Shown: in pieces, positions 35,879 to 44,787 of the stretch
Layout of the letters: each line of letters starts with the position of its first letter
Numbering within the stretch: the first letter of the stretch is position 1
Assembly (NCBI GenBank): GCA_944383895.1
Contig: CALWRH010000003.1
Coordinates: 1-64,000, forward strand
Direction: 5' to 3'
Origin: an uncultured Christensenellaceae bacterium
GTDB lineage: Bacteria; Bacillota; Clostridia; Christensenellales; UBA3700
Length of the DNA: 64,000 nucleotides
Notes under the pieces: model-generated
The model's input: the letters and a program-made list of their open reading frames with translations, nothing else
What the model was told of the DNA's origin: nothing
The model's database searches: none
Made by a program: the position numbers and the translations under genes

Positions 35879-36489
35879 TTGAACGTTGCTCCTCTCAGAG
35901 GTTCTGGCAAAGTTTGCTGAGCTTTCTTTTTGCCTTTGGAAGGCAAAGAAAGTACTTTGCACAGTATCACGCCGCATACCGTGGATATCAGCGTTGCGAG
36001 CAATGAGGGCAGTATAATGTCGGACGCGCTCGCAGAGCCGTAGGATGCGCGCAGTCCGATTATCGTTGCTGGCAAGAGCTGTATGCTCGTCGCGTTTATC
36101 ACCATAAACAGGATCATATTGTCAGTCGCTTTTTCCGACCCGTCCTGCATGCCTTCCATCGCTTTGATGCCGAGCGGAGTCGCGGCACTGCCCATGCCGA
36201 GAAGATTTGCCGAAAAGTTGAGGGTGATAAACTCGCGCGTCTTTTCGCTTTCTCCTTTGAAAAGCCGCTTTGTCAGAGGCGAAAACAGCTTGTCTAACGC
36301 ACGGTTCATACCTATTTTCTGCATTATGTCGAGTACGGACAGCCATATAGCGTATATGGCGCAAAGTTTGACCGCAAGCGAGATCGCGCCTCCCGCGCCG
36401 TTTATCATTATCGAAAACGCGCTGTCGGGAGAAACCACGGTAAGCAATATGAGCGACGCGACCGTCATTATAAAAAACATTGTGTTCAT
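35875..36489 (-). CDS. spmA: spore maturation protein A
   Basis: A 204-residue Gate-domain membrane protein, partner of SpmB. Typical parts are MINGAGGAISLAVKLCAIYAIWLSVL, the LNFSANLLGMGSAATPLGIKAM signature and FMVINATSIQLLPATIIGLR. Length is close to that of Bacillus SpmA (196 residues). It is translated first and coupled to spmB. The metG gene starts in the other direction 155 bases away. Confidence 0.88.
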   Translation of the reverse strand: MNTMFFIMTVASLILLTVVSPDSAFSIMINGAGGAISLAVKLCAIYAIWLSVLDIMQKIGMNRALDKLFSPLTKRLFKGESEKTREFITLNFSANLLGMGSAATPLGIKAMEGMQDGSEKATDNMILFMVINATSIQLLPATIIGLRASYGSASASDIILPSLLATLISTVCGVILCKVLSLPSKGKKKAQQTLPEPLRGATFK

Positions 36490-36644
36490 AGCATCCTCGC
36501 TTAGATTTTATTTGAAAAACCGAGCTCTTATGACGTTTTTTGCATTTTAGCGTCGCATCATATTGCGGGCGCAGGCGTTTTTTGTTTTACTTTTGCGTCT
36601 GCCCGCGCTATAATAGGAAAGATAAAACCATAAAGAGGTGTGTC

Positions 36645-38603
36645 ATGAAGGAAAAATATTACATCACGACAGCGATAGCGTATACGTCGGCAAAACCGCA
36701 TATCGGCAATACTTACGAGATAGTTCTCGCCGATCTGCTTGCGCGTTTCAAGCGCAAGCAGGGTTATGACGTCAGACTGCAGACGGGTACGGACGAGCAC
36801 GGAGAAAAAATTCAGCAGAAGGCAGAGGCGGCAGGTACGACGCCTAAGGCTTACGTCGACAAGACGGCGGCGGAGATCAAACGCATCTGGGATCTGATGA
36901 ATTCGAGTTACGACAAATTTATCCGCACCACCGACTCTTATCACGAGGAGCAGGTGCAGAAGATATTCGAAAGACTTCTCAAACAGGGAGATATATACAA
37001 AGGCGAGTACAAGGGCTGGTATTGCACCCCTTGCGAATCCTTCTGGACGGAAAGTCAGCTCGTGGACGGCAAATGTCCCGACTGCGGCAGAGAGGTAAAG
37101 CTCGCTAAAGAAGAGGCGTATTTCTTCAGGATGAGCAAATACGCAGACAAGCTCATGCAGTATTACACCGAGCATCCCGAGTTCATCATGCCCGTATCTC
37201 GTAAAAACGAGATGGTCAACAACTTTCTCAAGCCGGGGCTTCAGGATCTTTGCATAAGCCGTACCTCTTTCTCGTGGGGTATACCCGTAAAGAGCGACCC
37301 GAGGCATGTCGTATACGTCTGGCTGGACGCGCTCACCAACTATATCACGGGGCTCGGCTACGACGCCGACGGCAACAGCGGAGAACTCTACAAGAAATAT
37401 TGGCCGGCGGACGTGCACATAATCGGCAAGGACATCGTGCGTTTTCACACGATATATTGGCCTATATTCCTTATGGCTCTCGGCGAGCCGCTCCCCAAAC
37501 AGATATACGGACATCCGTGGCTTTTGCAGGACGGCGGCAAGATGAGCAAGTCAAAAGGCAACGTGATATATGCAGACGACCTCGTCGACGTTTTCGGCGT
37601 GGATCCCGTCAGATATTTCCTGCTTGCGCAGATGCCTTACGACAACGACGGACAGATATCCTGGGAGGCGGTGTGCGAAACCGTAAACAGCGAGCTGGCA
37701 AACGTCTACGGCAATCTCGTAAAGCGCACGCTTGCGATGAACAACAAATACTTCGGCGGCATTGTTGAAAACAAGGGCGTCAAAGAAGATCCCGACGACG
37801 ATCTTATCGCGGTAGCTACGGGCACATACGCAAAGGTTGCGGCAAAGATCGACGCTTACAGAGTCGCGGACGCGGCTGAAGACATAATGAATCTGTTCCG
37901 CCGTGCCAACAAATATATCGACGAAACGGCGCCGTGGGTGCTCGCAAAGGACGAGTCTAAGAAAGACAGACTTGCGACCGTGCTCTACAATCTTACCGAA
38001 ACGATAGTTATCGGATCTTCTATGCTGACCTGCTTTATGCCTACGCTTGCGGAGAAAGTCATCGCTCAGTGTTCGACGGTTTGCCGCGACTTTGGCGATC
38101 TCGATAAATTCGGACTGCTTGCAAACGGTACTAAGACGGCTGAAAATCCCGAAACGCTGTTTGAAAGACTCGACGTAAAAGAAGTTACCGAAAAGGCTAA
38201 CAAGATGTACGAAGAGAGAAACGCAGCCAAGGCTCAGCCTGCTCCCGCAAAAGAGGAGAAAGAAGAAAAACCCGCCGAGATAACCATAGACGATTTTGCA
38301 AAAGTCGAACTCAAGGTAGGCAAGGTGCTCGAGTGCCGCAAGGTGGAAAAAGCGGACAAGCTGCTTTGCTCTAAGATAGATCTCGGAGAAGAAAAACCGC
38401 GCACGATAGTCAGCGGTATAGCAAAGTGGTACACGCCCGAAGAGATGGTCGGCAAAAACGTAGTCGTCGTTGCCAATCTCAAACCCGTCAAACTGCGCGG
38501 CATACTCAGCGAAGGCATGGTGCTCTGCGCTGAGGACAAAGACGGCAATCTCAAGCTCGTCGCTCCCGAGGCGGCTATGGCTGCGGGCAGTGAAATAAGA
38601 TGA
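36645..38603 (+). CDS. metG: methionine--tRNA ligase
   Basis: A 652-residue MetRS starting at ATG 36645, with AGAGGTG five bases upstream. The catalytic Rossmann domain has HIGN at residues 19-22 and KMSKS at 299-303; the inserted zinc-knuckle is CTPC...CPDC. After an alanine/lysine/glutamate-rich linker the C-terminal EMAP II-like tRNA-binding domain begins (DFAKVELKVGKVLECRKVEKADKLL). It charges initiator and elongator tRNA-Met. A TATAAT at 36609-36614 could be its -10 box. The stop overlaps the tatD start by four bases, the classic metG-tatD-rsmA operon. Confidence 0.96.
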   Translation: MKEKYYITTAIAYTSAKPHIGNTYEIVLADLLARFKRKQGYDVRLQTGTDEHGEKIQQKAEAAGTTPKAYVDKTAAEIKRIWDLMNSSYDKFIRTTDSYHEEQVQKIFERLLKQGDIYKGEYKGWYCTPCESFWTESQLVDGKCPDCGREVKLAKEEAYFFRMSKYADKLMQYYTEHPEFIMPVSRKNEMVNNFLKPGLQDLCISRTSFSWGIPVKSDPRHVVYVWLDALTNYITGLGYDADGNSGELYKKYWPADVHIIGKDIVRFHTIYWPIFLMALGEPLPKQIYGHPWLLQDGGKMSKSKGNVIYADDLVDVFGVDPVRYFLLAQMPYDNDGQISWEAVCETVNSELANVYGNLVKRTLAMNNKYFGGIVENKGVKEDPDDDLIAVATGTYAKVAAKIDAYRVADAAEDIMNLFRRANKYIDETAPWVLAKDESKKDRLATVLYNLTETIVIGSSMLTCFMPTLAEKVIAQCSTVCRDFGDLDKFGLLANGTKTAENPETLFERLDVKEVTEKANKMYEERNAAKAQPAPAKEEKEEKPAEITIDDFAKVELKVGKVLECRKVEKADKLLCSKIDLGEEKPRTIVSGIAKWYTPEEMVGKNVVVVANLKPVKLRGILSEGMVLCAEDKDGNLKLVAPEAAMAAGSEIR

Positions 38604-39376
38604 TAATCGACTCTCACGCGCATATAACGGAAGAAAGCCTGAGAGAAGATGCGCCGCGTATAATAGCGGACATGAAAAAGGACGGGCTGCTTGCGATAGT
38701 AGAGGTAGGCTGCGACTTCGACACTTCGCGCGACGCGATCGAAATAGCGGAAAAGAACGACAACGTCTTCGCGCTCGTCGGTACGCATCCCGAGTTTGCC
38801 GCGGTATACGGCGACAGAGAACGCGAATTCTATCTCGAGACGGCAAAGCACCCCAAGGTGATAGGAATAGGAGAGATAGGTCTTGACTATTACTACGAAA
38901 CGCCTGAAAGAGAAGTGCAGAAAAAAGCCTTCGTCGCGCAACTCGAGCTGGCACACGAGGCAAAGCTGCCGATATCTCTGCATATACGCGACGCTTACGG
39001 CGATCTGTTAAACATACTCAAAGACAACAGACATTATATTCAGCACGGCATGCTTATGCACTGTTATTGCGGCAGCAAAGAGTTTGTCAGAGAGCTTGCT
39101 CCGTTTGACAGCTATTTCGCTTTCGGCGGAGTGGTCACTTTCAAGAACGCAAAAAAAGACGATATACTGCGCGCCGTTCCGTCAGACAGGCTGATCGTAG
39201 AAACAGACTGTCCGTACATGACCCCCGTGCCGTTCAGAGGCAAGCGCAACGAGCCGAAATACGTCGTCAATACGGCTGAGTATATAGCAAACGCGCTCGG
39301 CGTCGACTATGAAGAATTTGAAAAACAGACGGTAAAAAATACGCTCTCGCTTTTCACAAAGATGAGGATAAAATAG
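38600..39376 (+). CDS. tatD: TatD family metal-dependent hydrolase
   Basis: A 258-residue TIM-barrel hydrolase. Metal-binding features are DSHAHI at the N-terminus, GEIGLDYYYE, LHIRDAYGD, MHCYCG and ETDCPYMTPVPFRGKRNEP. TatD enzymes remove 3' nucleotides or D-amino acids in quality control. It is coupled to metG by a four-base overlap and followed two bases later by its own radical SAM partner. Confidence 0.93.
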   Translation: MIIDSHAHITEESLREDAPRIIADMKKDGLLAIVEVGCDFDTSRDAIEIAEKNDNVFALVGTHPEFAAVYGDREREFYLETAKHPKVIGIGEIGLDYYYETPEREVQKKAFVAQLELAHEAKLPISLHIRDAYGDLLNILKDNRHYIQHGMLMHCYCGSKEFVRELAPFDSYFAFGGVVTFKNAKKDDILRAVPSDRLIVETDCPYMTPVPFRGKRNEPKYVVNTAEYIANALGVDYEEFEKQTVKNTLSLFTKMRIK

Positions 39377-39378
39377 AT

Positions 39379-39999
39379 ATGGCAAAGCAATACGTTTACG
39401 AAATAGACGGCAAGCTTTATGCAAACCTTACCAACAGGTGCTCGAACGCATGTACTTTCTGCGTGCGCAATTACGATACCGACCGCAGGAAACCGCACGG
39501 CTACGAAGGTTACGATCTGTGGCTGGACAAAGAGCCGTCGGCAGAAGAAGTCATCGACGCGCTTAACAAGTACGATCTTGCGTCGTATAAAGAACTCGTG
39601 TTCTGCGGATACGGAGAGCCTACTTACAGATTCGACGTGCTCGAAGAGGTCGCGGCTTACGCGCACAAAAAGGGTCTGCGCACAAGGATAAACACCAACG
39701 GACAAGCCAATGCGATACTCGGCAAAGATATCAGCGAAAGACTTTGCAAGGCAATCGACGTGATAGGCATAAGCCTGAACGAAGTCACGCCCGAAAAATA
39801 CGACGCGATATGCCGCAGCGTATTCGGCAAAAAAGCCTTCGATATAATGATAGAGTTTGCCAAGCTGTGCGTATCTCACGGGGGTAACGTTGTGTTTTCG
39901 GTAGTGGACTGCATAGGTAAAGAAGACATAGAAAAAGCGCGCGGGATCGCAGATTCGGTCGGAGCAAAACTACGCGTCAGGGAAATGATAGATGAGTGA
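39379..39999 (+). CDS. TatD-linked radical SAM protein
   Basis: A 206-residue radical SAM enzyme with CX3CX2C at Cys21, Cys25 and Cys28 (CSNACTFC), the GEPTYR motif and RINTNGQAN. It belongs to the TatD family-associated radical SAM group, which is always next to tatD; its reaction is unknown. The Asp/Arg-rich DTDRRKPHGYEGYDLWL segment after the cluster is a family hallmark. It overlaps rsmA by eight bases. Confidence 0.87.
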   Translation: MAKQYVYEIDGKLYANLTNRCSNACTFCVRNYDTDRRKPHGYEGYDLWLDKEPSAEEVIDALNKYDLASYKELVFCGYGEPTYRFDVLEEVAAYAHKKGLRTRINTNGQANAILGKDISERLCKAIDVIGISLNEVTPEKYDAICRSVFGKKAFDIMIEFAKLCVSHGGNVVFSVVDCIGKEDIEKARGIADSVGAKLRVREMIDE

Positions 40000-40810
40000 G
40001 ATAAAAGGCATACTCTTAAAGAATTCTTTCAGATTCAATAAGAGATACGGACAGAATTTCATAACGGATATAAACCTTCTCGATGCGATAGTGTCGGACG
40101 CGGGAGTTACTGACGAGGACATCGTGCTCGAGGTCGGTCCGGGTGCGGGAACGCTCACATCCAGGCTTGCGCGGGCGGCTAAAAAGGTGGTAGCCTACGA
40201 GATAGACGAAAATCTGCGCCCCGTACTTGCCGAAACGCTTGCGGACTGTCCCAACGCCGAAGTAGTTTTCAAAGACATTGCAAAAGTCAGCGACGACGAA
40301 CTTCTTGAAAAGACGGGCAAGGACTACAAGCTCGTGGCAAATCTGCCGTACTATATAACTACGCCCGTTTTAATGCGTTTTATAGAGTGCGAAAACAAGC
40401 CTCGCAGCATAACCGTCATGGTTCAGAAAGAGGTAGGAGAAAGACTTGTCGCTAAGGCAGGCACCGCAGAGTACGGCGCGGTCACCGCGGCGGTAAGGCT
40501 CGAGGGTGAGGCGAGGATAACCCGTATCGTTCCGCGCACTCTTTTTTATCCCGTGCCCAACGTCGACAGCTGCGTGGTCACCGTAGAAACGGACGGCAGA
40601 TACGATAACGAAGACAAACAGAAGATAAAGAAACTCATACGCGCCGCGTTTGCAATGAGGAGAAAAACTCTTGCCAACAATCTTGCGGAAGCCTTCGGCA
40701 TAAGCAAGGAAAACGCTGTCAAAGCCATAGAAGACGCAGGTTTTTCCGCATCTGTAAGAGGAGAAACTCTGAGCGTGGACGACTTCGTAAAACTGAGCAG
40801 ATTTATTTGA
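39992..40810 (+). CDS. rsmA: 16S rRNA (adenine-1518/1519-N6)-dimethyltransferase
   Basis: A 272-residue KsgA/RsmA. Motifs: RYGQNFITD (family start), LEVGPGAGTLT (SAM motif I), VAYEIDE, and NLPYYITTP (catalytic). The small C-terminal helical domain contains AAFAMRRKTLANNL. It dimethylates two adenines in helix 45 late in 30S assembly. It is the last gene of the metG operon; a terminator follows. Confidence 0.95.
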   Translation: MSEIKGILLKNSFRFNKRYGQNFITDINLLDAIVSDAGVTDEDIVLEVGPGAGTLTSRLARAAKKVVAYEIDENLRPVLAETLADCPNAEVVFKDIAKVSDDELLEKTGKDYKLVANLPYYITTPVLMRFIECENKPRSITVMVQKEVGERLVAKAGTAEYGAVTAAVRLEGEARITRIVPRTLFYPVPNVDSCVVTVETDGRYDNEDKQKIKKLIRAAFAMRRKTLANNLAEAFGISKENAVKAIEDAGFSASVRGETLSVDDFVKLSRFI

Positions 40811-40843
40811 CCCGTGTAGGTTATTTCTATATTAAAAGAATAT

Positions 40844-40871
40844 TCCGCCTTTGCTGAGGTGGATTTTTTTT
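40844..40871 (+). terminator. terminator of the metG-rsmA operon
   Basis: Seven-pair stem TCCGCCT/AGGTGGA (40844-40850 with 40857-40863, one G-U) followed by eight T. Confidence 0.8.
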
Positions 40872-40978
40872 ATTGAAAAAACGCAAAAAATGTTGAATTT
40901 TATTCTTTTTTGCGCGGCGTTATACGTCGCGGTATTTCCGCATATATTATGACAACGAGAAAAAGCGGAGGTATGAAA

Positions 40979-41935
40979 ATGATATTGGTAAAAAAGACGG
41001 CAGTGCTTTCGCCGCGCGGCGTAAACGGACTGTGCGGCGTGGCAAGGTTCGAGTGTTTCAAAGACAGATCGAGCGTTAAAATAAACGTCAACGGAGGCAG
41101 AAAAGATCTCTATACTGTCATAGCGGTAGGAGAAGAAAAGCGCGCGGTAAGACTTTGCGGCGACAGGATATATCTTGCGCGCACCGACTTGTCGGGCGAT
41201 TGTGCGGTGCTTGTCGCTGACGGCAATTGCAATGTGTATTGTACGGGCGCAACCGTATGCGATTACGATTATACGCCTCTTCTCGAATTTCTGACAGTGG
41301 CTCTCGGCAGCGCAGAGGAGAACGCAGAAGAATCAGCAGGAAATAAAAAGCATGCAGCTGAAGAAATCAAGACGGACGCAAAAAAAGAAGTCAGCGCGAC
41401 TGCCGAAATAAAAGAAGAGAAAGACGTAAAGGATTCTGAAAACAAGAACGAAACGGAAAGTCCCGTAACCGTTGAAGAAAAACCTTCTTCTGACGTGGCG
41501 GCAACTGTTGAAACGCAGGGAAATGCTGAAAACACAGAAACCGAGAAAACGGCAAAGCAGGCTGTAAATACGTCCGAATCTGTAAAAACAGAGCAGGCGA
41601 CAGCCGAAAGCGGAGAGATCAAAGAAAGATTTTTCGACAGGATAGCAGATAAAATAGAAAAGCTTTTTGAAGAAAACAGACCCGACGCCGAATTGTCGCA
41701 GCTCATACCCGAGTCGCGTTGGGCGAGAGTGAATACGGAAGACGGCTGGTACGTCGTGGGCATAGTGGGCGATCCCGCAGAGTTTATCTGCTACGGCATA
41801 CCCGACGACAACGCGTCCGATCCCCCTGCCGAAGACGAGGGATGCAGACAGTGGCTCGAGGTAGAAAAGGGCGGCAGAGGTTATTGGATGATGTATCAGT
41901 CCGCAGAAAACGGAGAAACGCTTACGGCGATCTGA
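40979..41935 (+). CDS. two-domain protein of unknown function with acidic linker
   Basis: A 318-residue protein; I use ATG 40979, seven bases after GGAGG, rather than an ATG six bases upstream that almost touches it. Residues about 1-105 form a beta-rich N-terminal domain (KKTAVLSPRGVNGLCGVARFECF...). Residues about 110-215 are a low-complexity Glu/Lys/Ala/Thr linker. The C-terminal 100 residues are compact again (ERFFDRIADKIEKLFEENRP, WYVVGIVGDPAEFICYGIP, GYWMMYQSAENGE). I have seen this C-terminal pattern in hypothetical proteins of Clostridia, but no function is known to me. No signal peptide. The next gene has its own promoter. Confidence 0.7.
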   Translation: MILVKKTAVLSPRGVNGLCGVARFECFKDRSSVKINVNGGRKDLYTVIAVGEEKRAVRLCGDRIYLARTDLSGDCAVLVADGNCNVYCTGATVCDYDYTPLLEFLTVALGSAEENAEESAGNKKHAAEEIKTDAKKEVSATAEIKEEKDVKDSENKNETESPVTVEEKPSSDVAATVETQGNAENTETEKTAKQAVNTSESVKTEQATAESGEIKERFFDRIADKIEKLFEENRPDAELSQLIPESRWARVNTEDGWYVVGIVGDPAEFICYGIPDDNASDPPAEDEGCRQWLEVEKGGRGYWMMYQSAENGETLTAI

Positions 41936-42082
41936 AGATTTTATTTTTACTCTTTCCGCGCTGCGTTTTGCGGCGCGGAATCCGCGTTTTTTACGATTTT
42001 TCCCTTTTTAGTTGCGATAATTTACTTTTAAGGTTGATGTGTAAAATATAAGTAAGAAGTATTTTTCGCGCGTAGTAACGGT

Positions 42083-42111
42083 TTGACAACGGGCGCACAC
42101 GCGCATAAAAT
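42083..42111 (+). promoter_or_regulatory. promoter of the third MacB-like transporter
   Basis: TTGACA (42083-42088), 17 bases, TAAAAT (42106-42111), 29 bases before the ATG. Confidence 0.75.
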
Positions 42112-42140
42112 GAAAGGTACCAATCAAGGGAGTTACTTTC

Positions 42141-44546
42141 ATGCTTAAGCTTGTTGACATCAGAAAAGATTACAAAGCGGGCGACAGCGTCGTCCACGCT
42201 CTCAAAGGGATCAACCTTGCGTTCAGACGCACGGAGTTTGTGTCCATACTCGGACACAGCGGTTGCGGCAAGACTACCATGCTCAACATAATAGGCGGTC
42301 TTGACAGATACACGTCGGGAGATATGTTTATCGACGGAGTTTCGACCAAGAAATACAAGGACGTAGACTGGGATACATACCGCAACATCAAAATAGGTTT
42401 CGTCTTTCAGAGTTACAATCTGATACAGCATCTGACTATACTCGACAACGTCGCTATGGCACTGACTTTGTCGGGTGTCGGACTTTCTGAGCGTAAAAGA
42501 CGCGCAGAAGAGGCTTTGAAAACGGTCGGACTCGAAGGACAGATGAAAAAACTGCCCAACCAATTGTCGGGCGGTCAGATGCAGAGAGTTTCTATTGCCC
42601 GCGCGATAGTAAACAATCCCGAGATCATACTCGCGGACGAGCCTACGGGCGCGCTTGACAGCACTACGAGCGTTCAGGTCATGGAACTGCTCAAGGAGAT
42701 TTCGCGCACAAAGCTCGTCATAATGGTAACGCACAACCAAGAGCTCGCAGAAAAATATTCTACCCGTATCGTAAGCGTGAAAGACGGCGAGATCGTAGGA
42801 GATACGATGCCTTACGAGGGCGAAGAAGAAATCGCATCCGAAGAATTCAATGTTACCGTAAAGGAGAAGAAAAAGAAACTCAAGAAGAGCTCTATGAGCT
42901 ATTCCACCGCGATAAAGCTCTCTTTCAAAAACCTTATGACCAAAAAGGGCAGGACGCTCATGACTTCTATCGCGGGCAGTATAGGCATAATAGGCGTATG
43001 CCTCGTGCTTGCGATCTCCAACGGATTTACCAATTACGTCAACGACCTTCAGCAGACCGTTCTTGCCGGTTATCCCGTACAGATAGCGCAGGAAACCATG
43101 GATATGAACGGGGCCCTCGGCGCGCTTATGGGCGGTACTGCAGGCAACAATAACAAGGTACAATATCCCGAAGACGATTTTATTTATCAGTACAATCCTT
43201 CCGACACATGGGATAAACTTATTATCGAAAACGATTTCGGACAGGATTATATAGACTACGTCGATAAAGTCAAGGAAAAAGGCTGGGCAAACAGCGTAAC
43301 ATATTCATACGGTATGCAGACCGCGGTAATAGGAAAGACCGCAAAAGGCAGCAAGACCACTTATACAAAAGTAAATCCCGTAAAGACTGCGAACGATATC
43401 GTGGGCGGAATCATGGGCGTTTCGTCTGCGAATATCGGTTGGAGCGAAATGATTGGCGGCGAAGATTTCATACTTACGCAATACGATCTCATAGCAGGCA
43501 CTTTCCCGCAGGATAAGACTCAGGTCATACTCGTAGTAGACTCTTACAATCAGGTCAATATCAACGTACTTGCGGGACTCGGATTTGCGGATACGCAAAA
43601 GCAAGTGGCTTTCGAGGATATCGTCGGCGTAAAACTGCGCATGGTTTCCAACGACGAAATATACGTCAGGGACGAAGACGGACTGTTTGAAGAAAAGACG
43701 TCGAGCGACGCTCTCGGCGAACTGTACAATGCGCCAGAAAGCGACACAAATTTCGAGCTCGAGGTCGTAGGCGTATTAAGACCTAAAAAGGATACGCAAC
43801 TCGCGCTTTTGTCGTCGGGCATCAATTATACGAGCGAACTGACGCAGTATATGCTCGGCGTAAACTCTCAGTCCGAGATCGCGCTGGCACAGACCGAAAG
43901 CACAGATAAAAACGTCATTACGGGCGAGGCTTTCAACAAGACCGATACATACCGCAAGGCAATGCAGAAACTCGGTGCAGACTCGACTCCTACGGGCATG
44001 AACATATATCCTAAAGACTTCGAAGGCAAAGAGGCTATAATAAATTACCTCGACGCGTGGAATAACGATAATCCCGACAAAGAAGTAATCTACGTCGATA
44101 TGTCCGAGATGGCGACGAGCATGCTCAACGAGATAATCAGGATAATATCGATAGTGCTCGTATGTTTCGCGGCGACATCGCTTGTCGTTTCGTCGGTAAT
44201 GATCGGCATAATCACATACGTTTCGGTAGTCGAGAGAACGAAAGAGATCGGCATATTGAGAAGTCTGGGCGCGAGAAAGGTGGATATCTCCAACGTTTTC
44301 AACGCAGAAACGTTTATAATAGGTCTGCTTGCGGGTATAATCGGCGTTATCGTAACGTACATACTCAGCATCCCCGTAAACCTGATAATATACAGCCTGG
44401 TCGAGATAAATTCTCTGTGTCAGCTGTCGCCGTGGCACGCGCTGCTTATGATAGTCGTGAGCTTTGCGCTCACCATGATAGCGGGACTTGTTCCTTCGTC
44501 GGTGGCTGCAAAGAAGGATCCCGTCGAGGCTCTCAGAACGGAGTAA
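42141..44546 (+). CDS. MacB-like ABC transporter, ATPase-permease fusion
   Basis: An 801-residue fusion. ATPase: Walker A GHSGCGKTT, signature LSGGQMQR, Walker [14 protein letters not shown], switch H in VTHNQ. A lysine-rich linker (EKKKKLKKSS) leads to the FtsX/MacB permease: first helix near ISIAGSIGIIGVCLVLAIS, extracytoplasmic domain of about 370 residues, then three C-terminal helices (VLVCFAATSLVVSSVMIGIITYV, a LLAGIIGVIVTYILSIPV helix and the last at LMIVVSFALTMIAGL). Unlike the pair at the window start it stands alone, so it probably acts as a homodimer. GGGAG lies ahead of the ATG. Substrate unknown; lipoprotein or peptide handling is typical. Confidence 0.88.
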   Translation: MLKLVDIRKDYKAGDSVVHALKGINLAFRRTEFVSILGHSGCGKTTMLNIIGGLDRYTSGDMFIDGVSTKKYKDVDWDTYRNIKIGFVFQSYNLIQHLTILDNVAMALTLSGVGLSERKRRAEEALKTVGLEGQMKKLPNQLSGGQMQRVSIARAIVNNPEIILADEPTGALDSTTSVQVMELLKEISRTKLVIMVTHNQELAEKYSTRIVSVKDGEIVGDTMPYEGEEEIASEEFNVTVKEKKKKLKKSSMSYSTAIKLSFKNLMTKKGRTLMTSIAGSIGIIGVCLVLAISNGFTNYVNDLQQTVLAGYPVQIAQETMDMNGALGALMGGTAGNNNKVQYPEDDFIYQYNPSDTWDKLIIENDFGQDYIDYVDKVKEKGWANSVTYSYGMQTAVIGKTAKGSKTTYTKVNPVKTANDIVGGIMGVSSANIGWSEMIGGEDFILTQYDLIAGTFPQDKTQVILVVDSYNQVNINVLAGLGFADTQKQVAFEDIVGVKLRMVSNDEIYVRDEDGLFEEKTSSDALGELYNAPESDTNFELEVVGVLRPKKDTQLALLSSGINYTSELTQYMLGVNSQSEIALAQTESTDKNVITGEAFNKTDTYRKAMQKLGADSTPTGMNIYPKDFEGKEAIINYLDAWNNDNPDKEVIYVDMSEMATSMLNEIIRIISIVLVCFAATSLVVSSVMIGIITYVSVVERTKEIGILRSLGARKVDISNVFNAETFIIGLLAGIIGVIVTYILSIPVNLIIYSLVEINSLCQLSPWHALLMIVVSFALTMIAGLVPSSVAAKKDPVEALRTE

Positions 44547-44609
44547 TGCAGGCGTCTGTCCGGGAGTAAAACAAGCGCAACCTGTAAAAAATAACCAAAC
44601 AGCATAATC

Positions 44610-44656
44610 AATCGGCGTTTCAACCGCAGAAAACGGCAGGAGCGCCGATTTTATAA
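44610..44656 (+). terminator. probable terminator
   Basis: Eight-pair stem AATCGGCG (44610-44617 with 44643-44650) with a 25-base loop and a TTATAAT tail. Confidence 0.5.
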
Positions 44657-44718
44657 TATATTGTTTTACAAAAACGGCGAAAAGTTAAAAAAATAAGCAA
44701 AAAAGAGCAGTCAAGTAT

Positions 44719-44747
44719 TTGCTATTTGACAAACTATTATATATAAT
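44719..44747 (+). promoter_or_regulatory. promoter of glnN
   Basis: TTGCTA (44719-44724), 17 bases, TATAAT (44742-44747). A TTGACA at 44726-44731 is too close to this -10 to be used with it. Confidence 0.65.
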
Positions 44748-44787
44748 AGTGTTGTCGTTATTTGCGGCGGTTATTTCGGAGGTACAT

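Noticed and set aside
35879..35977. N-terminal extension of SpmB by 33 codons
   Set aside because: The extra part is out-of-frame spmA sequence; GTG 35878 with its ribosome-binding site fits the family length.
37551..38963. A 470-codon minus-strand frame opposite metG and tatD
   Set aside because: Arg/Ser-rich low-complexity translation, no start signals, fully covered by real genes.
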